Shown here piece by piece: positions 40,048 to 49,349 of a stretch of DNA of 64,000 nt. Source of the DNA: Lederbergia citrisecunda (GTDB lineage: Bacteria; Bacillota; Bacilli; Bacillales; Bacillaceae_C); contig NZ_JAGYPJ010000001.1 of the NCBI RefSeq assembly GCF_018343695.1, positions 4,221,641 through 4,285,640 on the forward strand, written 5' to 3'. Every line of letters begins with the position of its first letter. The stretch's first letter is position 1. The notes below the pieces were generated by a model. It worked only from the letters and a program-made list of their open reading frames with translations. It was not told the origin of the DNA and did not search any database. The translations under genes were made by a program, and so were the position numbers.

Positions 40048-40857
40048 ATGAATGGCTTCAAAAGGTTTGACGGCGGTGTCATTAAAATTAGCGGTGATCG
40101 GAAAAAAGCAACGGAATGGTATTGTCAGCATTTTGGGTTAAAAGTTGGTTGGGATTCTCCGGAAGAAGGGATGACGGTTCTTTGTTATCCAAGTGGCTTT
40201 GCCATGACATTGGAAAATATGAGTCCTAAAGAAAAACTAGAAAGTGAGAGCAATATCCGGTTTTGCTTTGAAACGGCCGATATAATAGAAGCACATACAT
40301 ATTTGGTCAATAATGGAATAGAAACGTCTAGTATTTATACAAATATCGCTGGGATCTCTACATTTGATTTTTACGACTTAGAAGGAACAAAGCTTTGCGC
40401 AGTGGAGGCAAGGCCACAGTTAGTAGCTTCTGTTCCTCATTCTAGATTTCTATTTTTCTATTTACATATAGGAGTGAGGGACGTTTCAAATTCAGTAGAA
40501 TGGTATAAAAACCATTTAAAACTAAAAGTAGTAGAGGAAAATCCAACGAAAAAATATGCTATTTTAGAATGTGGGGAACAGGAGGAGTTTGCTGGGAACA
40601 TTTTGTACCCTTGGCCGATCTATCTTGAAGAGATATCTGACGAGCATTTTAGTAAAAGAAAAGACTCTAAGACATTGCCTTATTTTGTACCGGAGACGGT
40701 GGAAGACTTTAGAGACGCATACAAATACTTCAAAGCAAATAATATTGAGACTTCAGAATTAGTTGGAGATCTTGATAATATTCATTTACAAGTAAGTGAT
40801 TTTCATATATATGATCCTGACGGGAATAGGTTGAATTTCTGGATTTATGGTGAATGA
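40048..40857 (+). CDS. VOC (glyoxalase/bleomycin resistance) family protein with two domains
   Basis: A 269-residue protein of two vicinal-oxygen-chelate modules (about 5-125 and 140-268). Module starts are GGVIKISGDRKKATEWYCQHFG and FYLHIGVRDVSNSVEWYKNHLK, and each ends in YDLEGTKLCAVE or YDPDGNRLNFW. Such proteins act as metal-dependent lyases, dioxygenases or drug-binding proteins. It follows the MerR gene in the same direction. Function unknown. Confidence 0.8.
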   Translation: MNGFKRFDGGVIKISGDRKKATEWYCQHFGLKVGWDSPEEGMTVLCYPSGFAMTLENMSPKEKLESESNIRFCFETADIIEAHTYLVNNGIETSSIYTNIAGISTFDFYDLEGTKLCAVEARPQLVASVPHSRFLFFYLHIGVRDVSNSVEWYKNHLKLKVVEENPTKKYAILECGEQEEFAGNILYPWPIYLEEISDEHFSKRKDSKTLPYFVPETVEDFRDAYKYFKANNIETSELVGDLDNIHLQVSDFHIYDPDGNRLNFWIYGE

Positions 40858-40866
40858 ATGTAAAAA

Positions 40867-40912
40867 AGCGAGTTGCCAGTTTTAAAAAGGCAGCTCGCTC
40901 GTTTTTTTATCC
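40867..40912 (+). terminator. Terminator after the VOC gene
   Basis: AGCGAGTTGCC and GGCAGCTCGCT form a stem with one wobble, then a T7 run. Confidence 0.85.
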
Positions 40913-41028
40913 TAAGTTAAGTATATCACACAAATAATAAAATTTTCAGACTGTTTTTATAAAAATTTGACCATTAAAATAAGAGCACATGTTAAAAAAT
41001 GGATGTGTAGACCACAGAGGAGGGTTTT

Positions 41029-42384
41029 ATGGAAAGTAAAAAGGCTCAAACGTTAACTTTATTTGCCCTTGCTTGGCCGATTTTGATTGAAATCATGATG
41101 TTGAGATTAATGGGAATTGCCGATACGTTTATGCTAAGTCATTATTCGGACAATGCTGTTGCGGCCGTCGGCTTTTCCGATCAAATCCTTTCGATGACCA
41201 TTATGCTTTGTAGCATGGTGACCATTGGTACAACGATTTTGGTCTCGCGATACGTGGGGGCAAAAGACGATCATAGTGTATCAGAAATTACTCGAGTTTC
41301 CATTTCGCTGAATTTCTTGTTTGGTTTAATAATCAGTCTGATTTTAATCTTATTTGCTTCGGATATTTTACGAATAATGGGGTTGCCTGCTGAACTAATG
41401 AAAGATGCGACCATCTATATGGTCATTATCGGTGGATTTACTTTTATTCAATCATTGATGCTAACGGTATCAGCGGTCATTAAAGGACACGGTCTAACAA
41501 AGCAAGTCATGTACGTTATGACGGGAGCCAACATCCTCAATATAATCGGAAACTATTTATTTATTTTTGGTCCATTCGGCATTCCAGTCCTTGGAGTAAA
41601 AGGTGTGGCGATTGCAACAGTTGCAAGTCGTTTCATCGGTACAATTGTCCTTTTCGTCATATTAAAAAAATGGATTGGCGAGTCCATTCCATTAACCAAA
41701 CTTTTCCGTTTACAAAAACAACATGTTAAAAATCTTCTTAAAATTGGAGTTCCTTCATCAGTCGACTCAATCGCATGGAACTTACAAATGGTTGTCATCA
41801 CTATTTTTATTGCCATGATTGGCACTACGGCATTAACTACTAATGTATATACGACCAATTTAAGAGCATTTATCACAATGTTTTCAGGCGCTCTCGGCCA
41901 AGGTACGTTAATTCTCATTTCCCGAAAAATTGGTGCGAGAAAAATGGAAGATGCATATGCGCAAAGTATGCACATTTATAAAATAGCTGCTTTAGTAGCG
42001 TTTTGTGTAGCAGGGATATTTTTTCTGTTTTCCAAGCCTCTTCTTAAAATCTTTACAAACAGCCCAGACATCTTAGTACTCGGATCTACTATCATTCTAT
42101 TAACTTTATTACTTGAACCTGGTCGCGCTTTTAATCTTGTATTTAATAATTCGCTAAAAGCTGCTGGGGACGTAAATTTCCCTGTATTAATCGCTATTTT
42201 GGGAATGTGGTTCATAAGTGTTCCTATTGCTTATATACTCGGCATTCATTTAGGATTAGGGTTAATTGGCGTATGGATAGGTTTTGTTGTGGATGAATGG
42301 GTGAGGGGAATTATCTTAATGAGACGATGGCGATCGAGAGTATGGGAAGATAAAGCAGAAGAATTGGAAGCAGCAAAGTCATAA
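41029..42384 (+). CDS. MATE family multidrug efflux transporter
   Basis: A 451-residue, twelve-span antiporter of the NorM/DinF-type MATE family. The start LFALAWPILIEIMMLRLMGIADTFMLSHYSD is the typical first helix pair, and VGAKDDHSVSE and the paired AFLTMFSGALGQGTLILISRKIGA-like region begin the second half. It exports cationic compounds using Na+ or H+. GAGGAGGG precedes the ATG. It is a single gene. Confidence 0.9.
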   Translation: MESKKAQTLTLFALAWPILIEIMMLRLMGIADTFMLSHYSDNAVAAVGFSDQILSMTIMLCSMVTIGTTILVSRYVGAKDDHSVSEITRVSISLNFLFGLIISLILILFASDILRIMGLPAELMKDATIYMVIIGGFTFIQSLMLTVSAVIKGHGLTKQVMYVMTGANILNIIGNYLFIFGPFGIPVLGVKGVAIATVASRFIGTIVLFVILKKWIGESIPLTKLFRLQKQHVKNLLKIGVPSSVDSIAWNLQMVVITIFIAMIGTTALTTNVYTTNLRAFITMFSGALGQGTLILISRKIGARKMEDAYAQSMHIYKIAALVAFCVAGIFFLFSKPLLKIFTNSPDILVLGSTIILLTLLLEPGRAFNLVFNNSLKAAGDVNFPVLIAILGMWFISVPIAYILGIHLGLGLIGVWIGFVVDEWVRGIILMRRWRSRVWEDKAEELEAAKS

Positions 42385-42700
42385 TTCATCCAGTCGGCAG
42401 GCGGTGTTACTATAACACCGCCTAATACGTTGTAAAATACTGTAACTTCTGCATGTATAAACCACTCTTTGAATAGTAGTAAGCGGATTTTGATACTCCT
42501 CAGGTCTAGAGTAAACTCTCCATCTCTAATATGCCATTGACGATCCAATACTCGTCCATCTCTTTGGCAAGACGGGAGTCGGCTTTCGCTGCAATCTTAA
42601 CATTCGTTTCTAAGGTTGTAATCATCCATATTTCGCTGGTTGGGACTCCCACGGCGGCTTTCCGTGCCACTCCATTTTTGTCCTCACTTTCATCCCACCC
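42380..42700 (-). pseudogene. Possible decayed gene on the minus strand
   Basis: On the minus strand, a run of sense codons (DKNGVARKAAVGVPTSEIWM and on to AKEMDEYWIVNG, about 42700-42555) leads into a second frame with RPEEYQNPLTTIQRVVYTCR and an ending RLDEL just before 42380. Joining them needs at least one frame shift and one start is missing, so it looks like a fragment. I do not recognise the family. Part may be chance, because the region contains hairpins such as GGCGGTGTTA/TAACACCGCC (42400-42422). Confidence 0.3.
42400..42422. terminator. Hairpin after the MATE gene
   Basis: GGCGGTGTTA, loop CTA, TAACACCGCC: a perfect 10-bp stem. It lacks a T-run, so its terminator role is uncertain. 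Confidence 0.45.
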
Positions 42701-43024
42701 ATAAAGGAGGTACTATCGTACCGTAGTGGGCTTTCTCATTAGGAAAATCTGTATATAGTGAACCTCTCTTTCGTAAGAGACTCCTTTGGCAATGGCTTAT
42801 TCTCATGATAGTAGATGGTTCCTATATAAAGGCTTAAGAATAATAGAAGGCATGCTATTAATATCCCTTATTAATACTTTTTCAATATACGACTTCCCCT
42901 CTCTAGTATTCGTGTTATTCCCGAATAATCATTTTGAAAAATAAAGAAGGGGCTTATATTGTTTTATTTACTGTGGATTGTTACTATGATTAATTGGATA
43001 ATAGTGATAAAGAGAGGTTTATTT

Positions 43025-43720
43025 ATGTCTAGATTTTTATCTTCCATATTAATCTTTTTTTTAATTTTTACTATGGTAGGATGCTCCCCAAAAACTAACA
43101 ATAGGGTTCAAGTTACGTTGGCAAAGCCAATCGATGGCGATACGATTGCCGTAATGTATAATGGCAGTGAGCAAAAGGTAAGATTTCTACTAGTGGATAG
43201 TCCTGAAACATCACATCCCCGTCTAGGTGAACAACCTTTTGGACAAGAAGCGAAAGAATTTACAAGTAGTTTAGTAGAAAACGCTAAAAAAATTGAGTTA
43301 GAATTTGATATCGGACCGAATCTGGATAAATATGGGCGATTGTTAGCCTATGTGTATGTGGATGGAAAAATGATTCAAGAGGAATTGCTAAAGAAAGGTC
43401 TTGCAAGAGTAGCATACATATACCCGCCGAATACACGCTATGTTGATCAATTTGATGCTATTCAAAAGAAGGCGCAAAAAGAAGAGGTGGGGATTTGGGA
43501 AATTGAGAACTATGCCCAAGAGGACGGTTTTCACCCTGAAATAATGGATTCCAGTTCAAAAACGAGTGATTCTAAAGAGTGTCTAATCAAAGGAAACATC
43601 GGTCGTGAAAAAATTTATCATACCCCCGACTCTCCGTGGTATGAAAAAACAAAGGCAGAAGTGATGTTTTGTACAGAAAAGGAAGCGGTGAAGGCGGGAT
43701 TTCGTCCTCCTAAACGATAA
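43025..43720 (+). CDS. Lipoprotein thermonuclease (SNase family)
   Basis: A 231-residue surface nuclease. The signal peptide ends in the lipobox MVGC, followed by a mature domain of the staphylococcal nuclease fold (about 27-150) with DGDTIAV, the catalytic Arg in VRFLLVDSPE, Glu in PFGQEAKEF and Arg in DKYGRLLAYV. The C-terminal KIYHTPDSPWYEKTKAEVMF and CTEKEAVKAGFRPPKR is a small domain common behind bacterial SNases. ATG 43025 (AGAGGT upstream) gives a normal lipoprotein start; the in-frame ATG at 42959 does not. Confidence 0.88.
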   Translation: MSRFLSSILIFFLIFTMVGCSPKTNNRVQVTLAKPIDGDTIAVMYNGSEQKVRFLLVDSPETSHPRLGEQPFGQEAKEFTSSLVENAKKIELEFDIGPNLDKYGRLLAYVYVDGKMIQEELLKKGLARVAYIYPPNTRYVDQFDAIQKKAQKEEVGIWEIENYAQEDGFHPEIMDSSSKTSDSKECLIKGNIGREKIYHTPDSPWYEKTKAEVMFCTEKEAVKAGFRPPKR

Positions 43721-43729
43721 GCTTGATTG

Positions 43730-43780
43730 CCTTGTGGTTTAGATAGAATTAAAGATACTAAACCACAAGGACTGTTATTT
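43730..43780 (+). terminator. Terminator after the nuclease gene
   Basis: CCTTGTGGTTTAG and CTAAACCACAAGG form a perfect 13-bp stem, followed by GTTATTT. Confidence 0.7.
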
Positions 43781-44143
43781 AAATAGTGTAAATATTTACT
43801 TGGGAATAGATTAGAAAGGTTATATCTGTTTGATAATTTGTTAAAATATACGTCTTCTAAATCAGAACACGAAGAAGAAAGCGATTGCGAAAAATGGGAT
43901 GAATACTACTGTAAATGCAGAACGTAAAAAGACTCCACGTGACGAGAATCCGATATATTAAGAAAAGTTTATCTTTACCACGTCAAAACGCGGGTATCAT
44001 AAAATAAATCCGCGTTTTGCTTGGTGTAGCCCTTAGTGTTTCTATTTTGGAGCAGTGTGTGCTTATTCCTTCTGTTTTTTTAAATAAATAGACTAAGACA
44101 ACTAAGCAAGCTAACAATGATCAAAATAATAATCGATTCAGGA
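43781..44143. other. Intergenic region with hairpin
   Basis: No supported gene. A short frame near 43800-43929 ends in a Cys-rich DCEKWDEYYCKCRT but lacks a start codon and ribosome site. CAAAACGCGG (43984-43993) and CCGCGTTTTG (44010-44019) form a perfect 10-bp hairpin of unknown use, possibly a terminator for the TetR transcript. Confidence 0.35.
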
Positions 44144-44689
44144 TTATAGATTCCTTTCAAATAAAATCCCCACTTGTTCTGCCATAACATTAGGTGGATA
44201 AGGCATTTCATTCTTGACCCACCACTCCACTATCCCAACATATGATGTAACTAAAAATTGAAGAATAATCTCTTTATTTAATCCTCGATTATTTCCCATA
44301 TGAACTTTGATTTCATTTTGAAATTCTTCCGTTAGAAACTCGAGGAACCGGTTATGAAAATAAGGCTCTCCTTTACTTGCTAACATCGTCGAGAAGAATA
44401 AATAATTACTCTCGATGTATTCAAACCAGATTTGATTTGCGTCTATATAATCCAATTCTGCAATGGATTCGCAAAATTCCTGCATTTCGTTCATATGCTC
44501 CTCAATAAGCTTTTCTAGCAGATCAAATTTATCTATGTAATGAGAATAGATCGTGCCTCGACTTACATTTGCTCTATCGGAAATATCTTGTATCGTAATC
44601 TCATCAAAGTTTTTTTCGGATATCAACTCAATAACTGAATTTTTAATCGCTTCTTGTGATTTTAGTCTTCTTCTATCAAGCTTAGACAT
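44144..44689 (-). CDS. TetR family transcriptional regulator
   Basis: A 181-residue regulator. The N-terminal HTH is SQEAIKNSVIELISEKNFDE then ITIQDISDRANVSRGTIYSHYIDKFDLLEKL (residues 11-62), of the TetR_N type. The C-terminal ligand domain resembles TetR_C_33 as in DhaS-like regulators. No target gene lies next to it, so it may control itself or a distant gene. The palindrome-like pair at 44725-44753 could be its operator. Confidence 0.85.
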   Translation of the reverse strand: MSKLDRRRLKSQEAIKNSVIELISEKNFDEITIQDISDRANVSRGTIYSHYIDKFDLLEKLIEEHMNEMQEFCESIAELDYIDANQIWFEYIESNYLFFSTMLASKGEPYFHNRFLEFLTEEFQNEIKVHMGNNRGLNKEIILQFLVTSYVGIVEWWVKNEMPYPPNVMAEQVGILFERNL

Positions 44690-44724
44690 TTAAAAAGTTT
44701 TCACATCCTCAATATAATAGTTTG

Positions 44725-44753
44725 TGTAACAATGAACAAAGTGATTTGTTACA
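44725..44753. promoter_or_regulatory. Candidate TetR operator and promoter
   Basis: TGTAACA (44725-44731) and TGTTACA (44747-44753) form an inverted repeat upstream of the TetR start. On the minus strand the region also reads TTGTTC, 17 bp, TATATT, so the repeat overlaps a possible promoter. Confidence 0.4.
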
Positions 44754-44833
44754 AGCCGCAAAAGCTATTTTCTTCGCTCTTGTGGCTTTTAAACGAAACT
44801 ACTTTTACTGAGTACCTCTTTATATGAAGTACT

Positions 44834-45751
44834 TCAGGCGTTTAATCTTTGGTCAAATTTCTCCTTAAGGCGCTTGATATCTTCTCTAGGTGGATAACCA
44901 AACATGCGGGAATATTCACGGCTGAATTGAGATGGACTTTCATAACCTACTCGGAATGCGACATCGGCAGCATCTGTTGACTCAGATAATAAAAGGCGTC
45001 GTGCTTCCTGCAGTCTCAGTTGTTTTTGGAACTGTAGAGGGCTCATGGCAGTTACCTCTTTAAAGTGCCTATGCAGCGAAGAAACACTCATGCTAGCTAT
45101 TTCCGCCAGATACTCAATGCGTATTGGTTTATCATAGTTATTTTTGATTTGTTCTATAACGTCTCCAATTCGATGGGTATAACTTTCTTCTATTGCAATC
45201 TGTCCCAATCTAACCCCATACGGTCCTTGTAGAATCCTATAAAGAATTTCTTTCGTAAATAGAGGAGCTAGTATGGTGATATCTTTAGGATTGTCTAGCA
45301 AACGAACTAACCTGATGACCGCATCCAAAATGGAAGACTCTATTTTACTGACAAACATACCTCGCTTCGTTTTTTCCTTCGTACTAACATCAATTTCGGT
45401 ATCACTTATTATTTCTAATATTTGACTCGGAGTAAATTCAAGTTTGATACATAAATACGGAGCGTCCGAAGCTGCCTTGATTACTTTGCCAGTAACGGGC
45501 AAGTCAACCGATGAAACGAGGTAATCGCCGGGACTATACGTAAAGCGTTCCTGCCCAAGAAATACTTCCTTTGCTCCTTGCAGGATAATGCATATGGAAG
45601 GTTTATAAACCCCGTGTTTTGGTTCAGTAACATTAGATTCACGTATGAAAAATAGTGATGGAATAGCTGTTGAATGAACACCATCTTGCCCAGAATAATG
45701 CTCGATTATAGCAGTAAGCTCGTTGTGCTCTTTATATATATATTTAGACAT
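44834..45751 (-). CDS. AraC family transcriptional regulator
   Basis: A 305-residue regulator. An N-terminal AraC_N ligand domain (about 10-160) includes YKPSICIILQGAKEVFLGQE. The C-terminal double HTH (about 195-295) has IRIEYLAEIASMSVSSLHRH and DVAFRVGYESPSQFSREYSR then MFGYPPREDIKRL. It is divergent from an aldo/keto reductase gene, now broken, and the intergenic region has AraC-type direct repeats. This layout is typical for regulators of adjacent dehydrogenases or reductases. Confidence 0.9.
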   Translation of the reverse strand: MSKYIYKEHNELTAIIEHYSGQDGVHSTAIPSLFFIRESNVTEPKHGVYKPSICIILQGAKEVFLGQERFTYSPGDYLVSSVDLPVTGKVIKAASDAPYLCIKLEFTPSQILEIISDTEIDVSTKEKTKRGMFVSKIESSILDAVIRLVRLLDNPKDITILAPLFTKEILYRILQGPYGVRLGQIAIEESYTHRIGDVIEQIKNNYDKPIRIEYLAEIASMSVSSLHRHFKEVTAMSPLQFQKQLRLQEARRLLLSESTDAADVAFRVGYESPSQFSREYSRMFGYPPREDIKRLKEKFDQRLNA

Positions 45752-45856
45752 GTCAACCTCCTTGTTTGTTCAATCTTGGTGATTCCATTATAATGTATAT
45801 TTTTTTGTTGAGTAAGTGCTGTGAGAGAATTAGGCAATCAATTGGGAGGAATGCGA

Positions 45857-45882
45857 TATCTGTCACTTTTTCCTATCTGTCA
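45857..45882. promoter_or_regulatory. Candidate AraC operator (direct repeat)
   Basis: TATCTGTCA occurs twice (45857-45865 and 45874-45882), 17 bp apart, in direct orientation between the AraC gene and the reductase remnant. AraC proteins normally bind such paired half-sites next to the -35. Confidence 0.55.
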
Positions 45883-45917
45883 TAATAATGAGGCGGGCAA
45901 CTCTGTAAAAGTAAGAA

Positions 45918-45945
45918 TTGAAAATGCTTTCTTTCTATCTATAAC
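45918..45945 (+). promoter_or_regulatory. Promoter upstream of the broken reductase
   Basis: TTGAAA (45918-45923), a 16-bp spacer and TATAAC (45940-45945). It still looks intact and may now drive the downstream MFS gene. Confidence 0.55.
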
Positions 45946-45985
45946 GATAGGAAATTGCAATTATAGGAAAGTGAGGAACAATCAA

Positions 45986-46965
45986 ATGTAATATGTGAAA
46001 TTTGGAAATAACAGTTTGGATGTATCTCGGCTTTGCCTTGGATGTATGAGCTTTGGTGTACCAGAGAGAGGAATTGCACCATGGTCGCTTAATGAAGAGG
46101 AAAGCCGGCCAATCATTAAAAAAGCACTTGAGTCAGGAATCAATTTTTTTGATACAGCAAATATTTACTCAGACGGCACAAGTGAGGAAATTGTCGGACG
46201 TGCTCTAAAGGATTATGCAAATCGAGAGAAATCGTTCTAGCGACAAAAGTTTATTTTCGTATGCATGACGGACAAAATGGTGCCGGGCTTTTACGCAAAG
46301 CAATTATGAGCGAAATTGATAAAAGTCTTAAAAGACTCGGAACGGATTATGTAGATCTATACCAAATTCACCGCTGGGATTACACAACCCCTATTGAAGA
46401 AACGATGGAAGCGTTGCACGATGTGGTGAAGGCTAGAAAGGTAAGATACATTGGTGCTTCTTCGATGTATGCATGGCAGTTTCTAAAAGCATTGCACGTA
46501 GCAGAGAAAAACGGATGGACTCGATTTGTTTCAATGCAGAATCAAATCAATCTTTTATATCGTGAAGAAGAAAGGGAAATGCTACCTCTTTGTAAGGAAG
46601 AAAAAATTGCTGTGATTCCATGGAGTCCGCTTGCAAAAGGTAGATTAACTCGTGATTGGGAGGAAAGAACGCATCGATCCGAAAATGATGAAACCGCGAA
46701 AAGGTTTTACGATCCTACAGCCAAGGCAGATGGCAAAGTAGTAGAACTAGTCGCAGAAGTGGCAGAAAAACATGCTGTGCCAAGAGCTCAAATTGCGCTT
46801 GCGTGGGTATAACAGAAGGAGCCAATTACTTCTCCAATCGTTGGTACGACGAAAATTTCTCATCTTGATGATGCAGTTACGGCACTTTCTATTTCACTAT
46901 CGCCAGATGAAATTGCGTATTTGGAAGAACCTTATGTACCCCATTCTATCGTTGGTTTTGAGTAA
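45986..46965 (+). pseudogene. Broken aldo/keto reductase, paralogue of the gene at 48239
   Basis: This is a second copy of the 326-residue aldo/keto reductase. Aligned with the intact copy it shows three lesions: GAA to TAA at codon 2 (45989-45991), a one-base deletion near 46222 (CGAGAGAAATCG against CGAGATGAAATTG) giving a stop soon after, and a Leu codon changed to TAA near 46810. The fragments otherwise keep the family motifs FFDTANIYSDGTSEE and YQIHRWDYTTPIEETMEAL. A GTG at 45995 could bypass the first stop but not the others. Confidence 0.93.
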
Positions 46966-47019
46966 TGATAGTTTAAAAGAAATCAAAACTTGAGATTTTC
47001 ACCTGAGGAGGATGGCACC

Positions 47020-48180
47020 ATGGAACGACTATGGACGAAGTCATTTATTCTAATGGCAGTCGCAATGCTTTTTCTATTCACGGGATTTTATATGTTGTAC
47101 CCAACGTTGCCGCTATATATTAAACACATAGGTGGAAATGAATCGCACGTCGGTTTAGCTATGGGTATGTTTATGCTGTCAGCTGTTATTCTTCGCCCGA
47201 TTATCGGTGGATTACTGGACCGTTTCGGTAGGCGTTCATTTATCGTTTGGGGGCTCCTTTTATTCGCTGTAGTGATGTATATGTATGAATGGACCTCAGT
47301 AATTGTCATTTTGATGGCGCTTAGAATATTGCACGGGATGAGCTGGGGTGTTACCACAACTTCCATGCTTACGGCGATTACGGATATGATTCCATCCACC
47401 CGGCGTGGAGAAGGGCTGGGATGGTCCGGGATGGCCATGACACTGGCTATGGCAATCGGCCCGTTTTTCGGTATTTGGATTTCGGAAAACCTATCCTATC
47501 ACGCTCTATTTCTATTCGCTACAATTTTTTCGATTGTGGCGTTGTTGTTGACTTTTGGAGCAAAAATGCCTTTTCAGCCGCAGTCAGGTTCTAGAAAAAT
47601 TGAAATTTTCGAAAAATCGGTCTTGCCTGTCACGGCATCGGTCTTTTTTCTATTTATTGCCTATGGCAGTATTACGACCTTTGTACCGCTATTCGCAGCC
47701 TCGATTCATGTTAATTCCGGTACATTCTTTCTTGTCTATGCAGCAACACTTTTTCTCGCTCGTCCCATTGCTGGCAAATTATCGGATCGATACGGTGAAA
47801 CATTTATTATCGTACCTGCACTTGCCATTACAATTTTGGCTTTGGTTTCCTTAGGTTTTTCTACTGGATATTTCGGCGTGCTCGTTTCAGCTGTTCTATT
47901 TGGTATTGGTTTCGGTTCCGCTCAGCCTGCTCTTCAGGCAGCAACAATCAGGCTTGTTCGACCAGAACGTATTGGGGTAGCTAATGCTTCTTTTGGGACT
48001 GCTACCGATCTTGGAATTGGGCTAGGTGCAATTATGTTGGGTTGGGTTTCACAATACTCGAGTTATCAGGCGTTATTCACGGTTAGTGCCGTGGCCGTAT
48101 CTGTATCTCTATTTCTATTTTCTTTTTTTGTTATACGTTTGTTGAAAAGGAATAGTTTGCAAGTTAGCAAATCGGGTTAA
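47020..48180 (+). CDS. MFS family drug/metabolite exporter
   Basis: A 386-residue transporter with twelve spans. The motif A loop is GGLLDRFGRRSFIVWG (about 65-80), with the repeat GKLSDRYGETFIIVP in the second half (about 247-261), both typical of the DHA1 drug antiporter group. GAGGAGG precedes ATG 47020; the ATG-like start at 46990 lacks a site. It lies between the two reductase copies and may be cotranscribed with the broken one. Confidence 0.87.
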   Translation: MERLWTKSFILMAVAMLFLFTGFYMLYPTLPLYIKHIGGNESHVGLAMGMFMLSAVILRPIIGGLLDRFGRRSFIVWGLLLFAVVMYMYEWTSVIVILMALRILHGMSWGVTTTSMLTAITDMIPSTRRGEGLGWSGMAMTLAMAIGPFFGIWISENLSYHALFLFATIFSIVALLLTFGAKMPFQPQSGSRKIEIFEKSVLPVTASVFFLFIAYGSITTFVPLFAASIHVNSGTFFLVYAATLFLARPIAGKLSDRYGETFIIVPALAITILALVSLGFSTGYFGVLVSAVLFGIGFGSAQPALQAATIRLVRPERIGVANASFGTATDLGIGLGAIMLGWVSQYSSYQALFTVSAVAVSVSLFLFSFFVIRLLKRNSLQVSKSG

Positions 48181-48238
48181 AAATGATTTTTTCTATAATT
48201 ATTAAAAAATTCAAACATAGGAAAGTGGGGATTATCAA

Positions 48239-49219
48239 ATGGAATATGTAAAACTCGGAAATACTGGTTTAGATGTATCTCGAATTTGTCTTGGCACAAT
48301 GGGATTTGGTGATGTAAATAGTGGATTTCATCAGTGGGTGCTTGATGAGGAAAATAGTCGCCCTGTTATTAAAAAAGCACTTGAAATGGGTATCAACTTT
48401 TTTGATACTGCAAATGTATATTCGAATGGAACAAGTGAGGAATACCTTGGTCGTGCTTTAAAGGATTATGCCAATCGAGATGAAATTGTACTCGCGACAA
48501 AAGTTCATTTCCGTATGCATGACGGCCCAAATGGGGCGGGGCTTTCTCGAAAGGCGATCATGAGTGAAATTGATAAAAGTCTCAAGAGACTGGGAACGGA
48601 TTATGTTGATCTCTACCAGATTCACCGTTGGGATTACGATACACCAATTGAAGAAACAATGGAAGCGTTGCATGATGTCGTAAAGGCTGGTAAGGCAAGA
48701 TACATTGGAGCATCTGCCATGTATGCTTGGCAGTTTCTAAAAGCTTTGCATGTAGCCGAGAAAAATGGATGGACTCGGTTTGTATCAATGCAGAATCATT
48801 ACAACCTCATGTACCGTGAAGAAGAGAGGGAAATGCTGCCGCTCTGTAAAGAAGAAAAAATTGGCGTAATCCCTTACAGTCCACTAGCATCAGGAAGATT
48901 GACAAGGGATTGGAAGGAATCAACACAACGTTCGGAAACGGACCGAGCTCAAAAAGCTAAATACGATGCGACGGCTGACGCCGATCGATTTGTTATTGAA
49001 CGTGTGGCGGAAATAGCAGAAAAACGCGGAGTTCCTCGTGTTCATATCGCCCTTGCATGGTTGTTGCATAAAGAACCGGTAACAGCTCCTATTGTAGGTG
49101 CGACAAAAATATCACATCTTGAAAATGCGGTAGAGGCACTATCAGTTAAGCTTACTGCCGAAGAAATTGCGTTCCTAGAGGAGCCGTATGTACCGCATCC
49201 CATCATCGGGTTTAGTTAA
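48239..49219 (+). CDS. Aldo/keto reductase (YajO/IolS-like)
   Basis: A 326-residue NADPH-dependent reductase with the (alpha/beta)8 barrel. The catalytic tetrad is visible as D56 and Y61 (FFDTANVYSNG), K88 (LATKVHF) and H129 (YQIHRWD); IVGATKISHLENAVEAL supplies the cofactor site. AAAGTGGGG precedes the ATG. It is closely related to the broken copy at 45986, including the upstream TAGGAAAGTG words, so the unit arose by duplication with the MFS gene between the copies. Substrate unknown. Confidence 0.92.
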   Translation: MEYVKLGNTGLDVSRICLGTMGFGDVNSGFHQWVLDEENSRPVIKKALEMGINFFDTANVYSNGTSEEYLGRALKDYANRDEIVLATKVHFRMHDGPNGAGLSRKAIMSEIDKSLKRLGTDYVDLYQIHRWDYDTPIEETMEALHDVVKAGKARYIGASAMYAWQFLKALHVAEKNGWTRFVSMQNHYNLMYREEEREMLPLCKEEKIGVIPYSPLASGRLTRDWKESTQRSETDRAQKAKYDATADADRFVIERVAEIAEKRGVPRVHIALAWLLHKEPVTAPIVGATKISHLENAVEALSVKLTAEEIAFLEEPYVPHPIIGFS

Positions 49220-49263
49220 TAATAATCCAACGATATTTTGTATGTTGCATATTTAATGTAAGG

Positions 49264-49309
49264 AAACAGAGATACCGTTAATTTTCATTTCGGTATTTCT
49301 GTTTTTATA
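49264..49309 (+). terminator. Terminator after the intact reductase
   Basis: AAACAGAGATACCG and CGGTATTTCTGTTT form a near-perfect 14-bp stem, followed by T's. Confidence 0.8.
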
Positions 49310-49349
49310 TTAAATGAAAAAATAAGAGATCTTCTAAGGAGGACAAAAG

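Noticed and set aside
41553-41975. A 140-codon minus-strand frame inside the MATE gene
   Set aside because: It is a shadow of a strong plus-strand transporter gene.
43800-43929. Short Cys-rich frame ending DCEKWDEYYCKCRT
   Set aside because: No ATG/GTG/TTG start in a sensible place and no ribosome site; kept only as a note in the gap.
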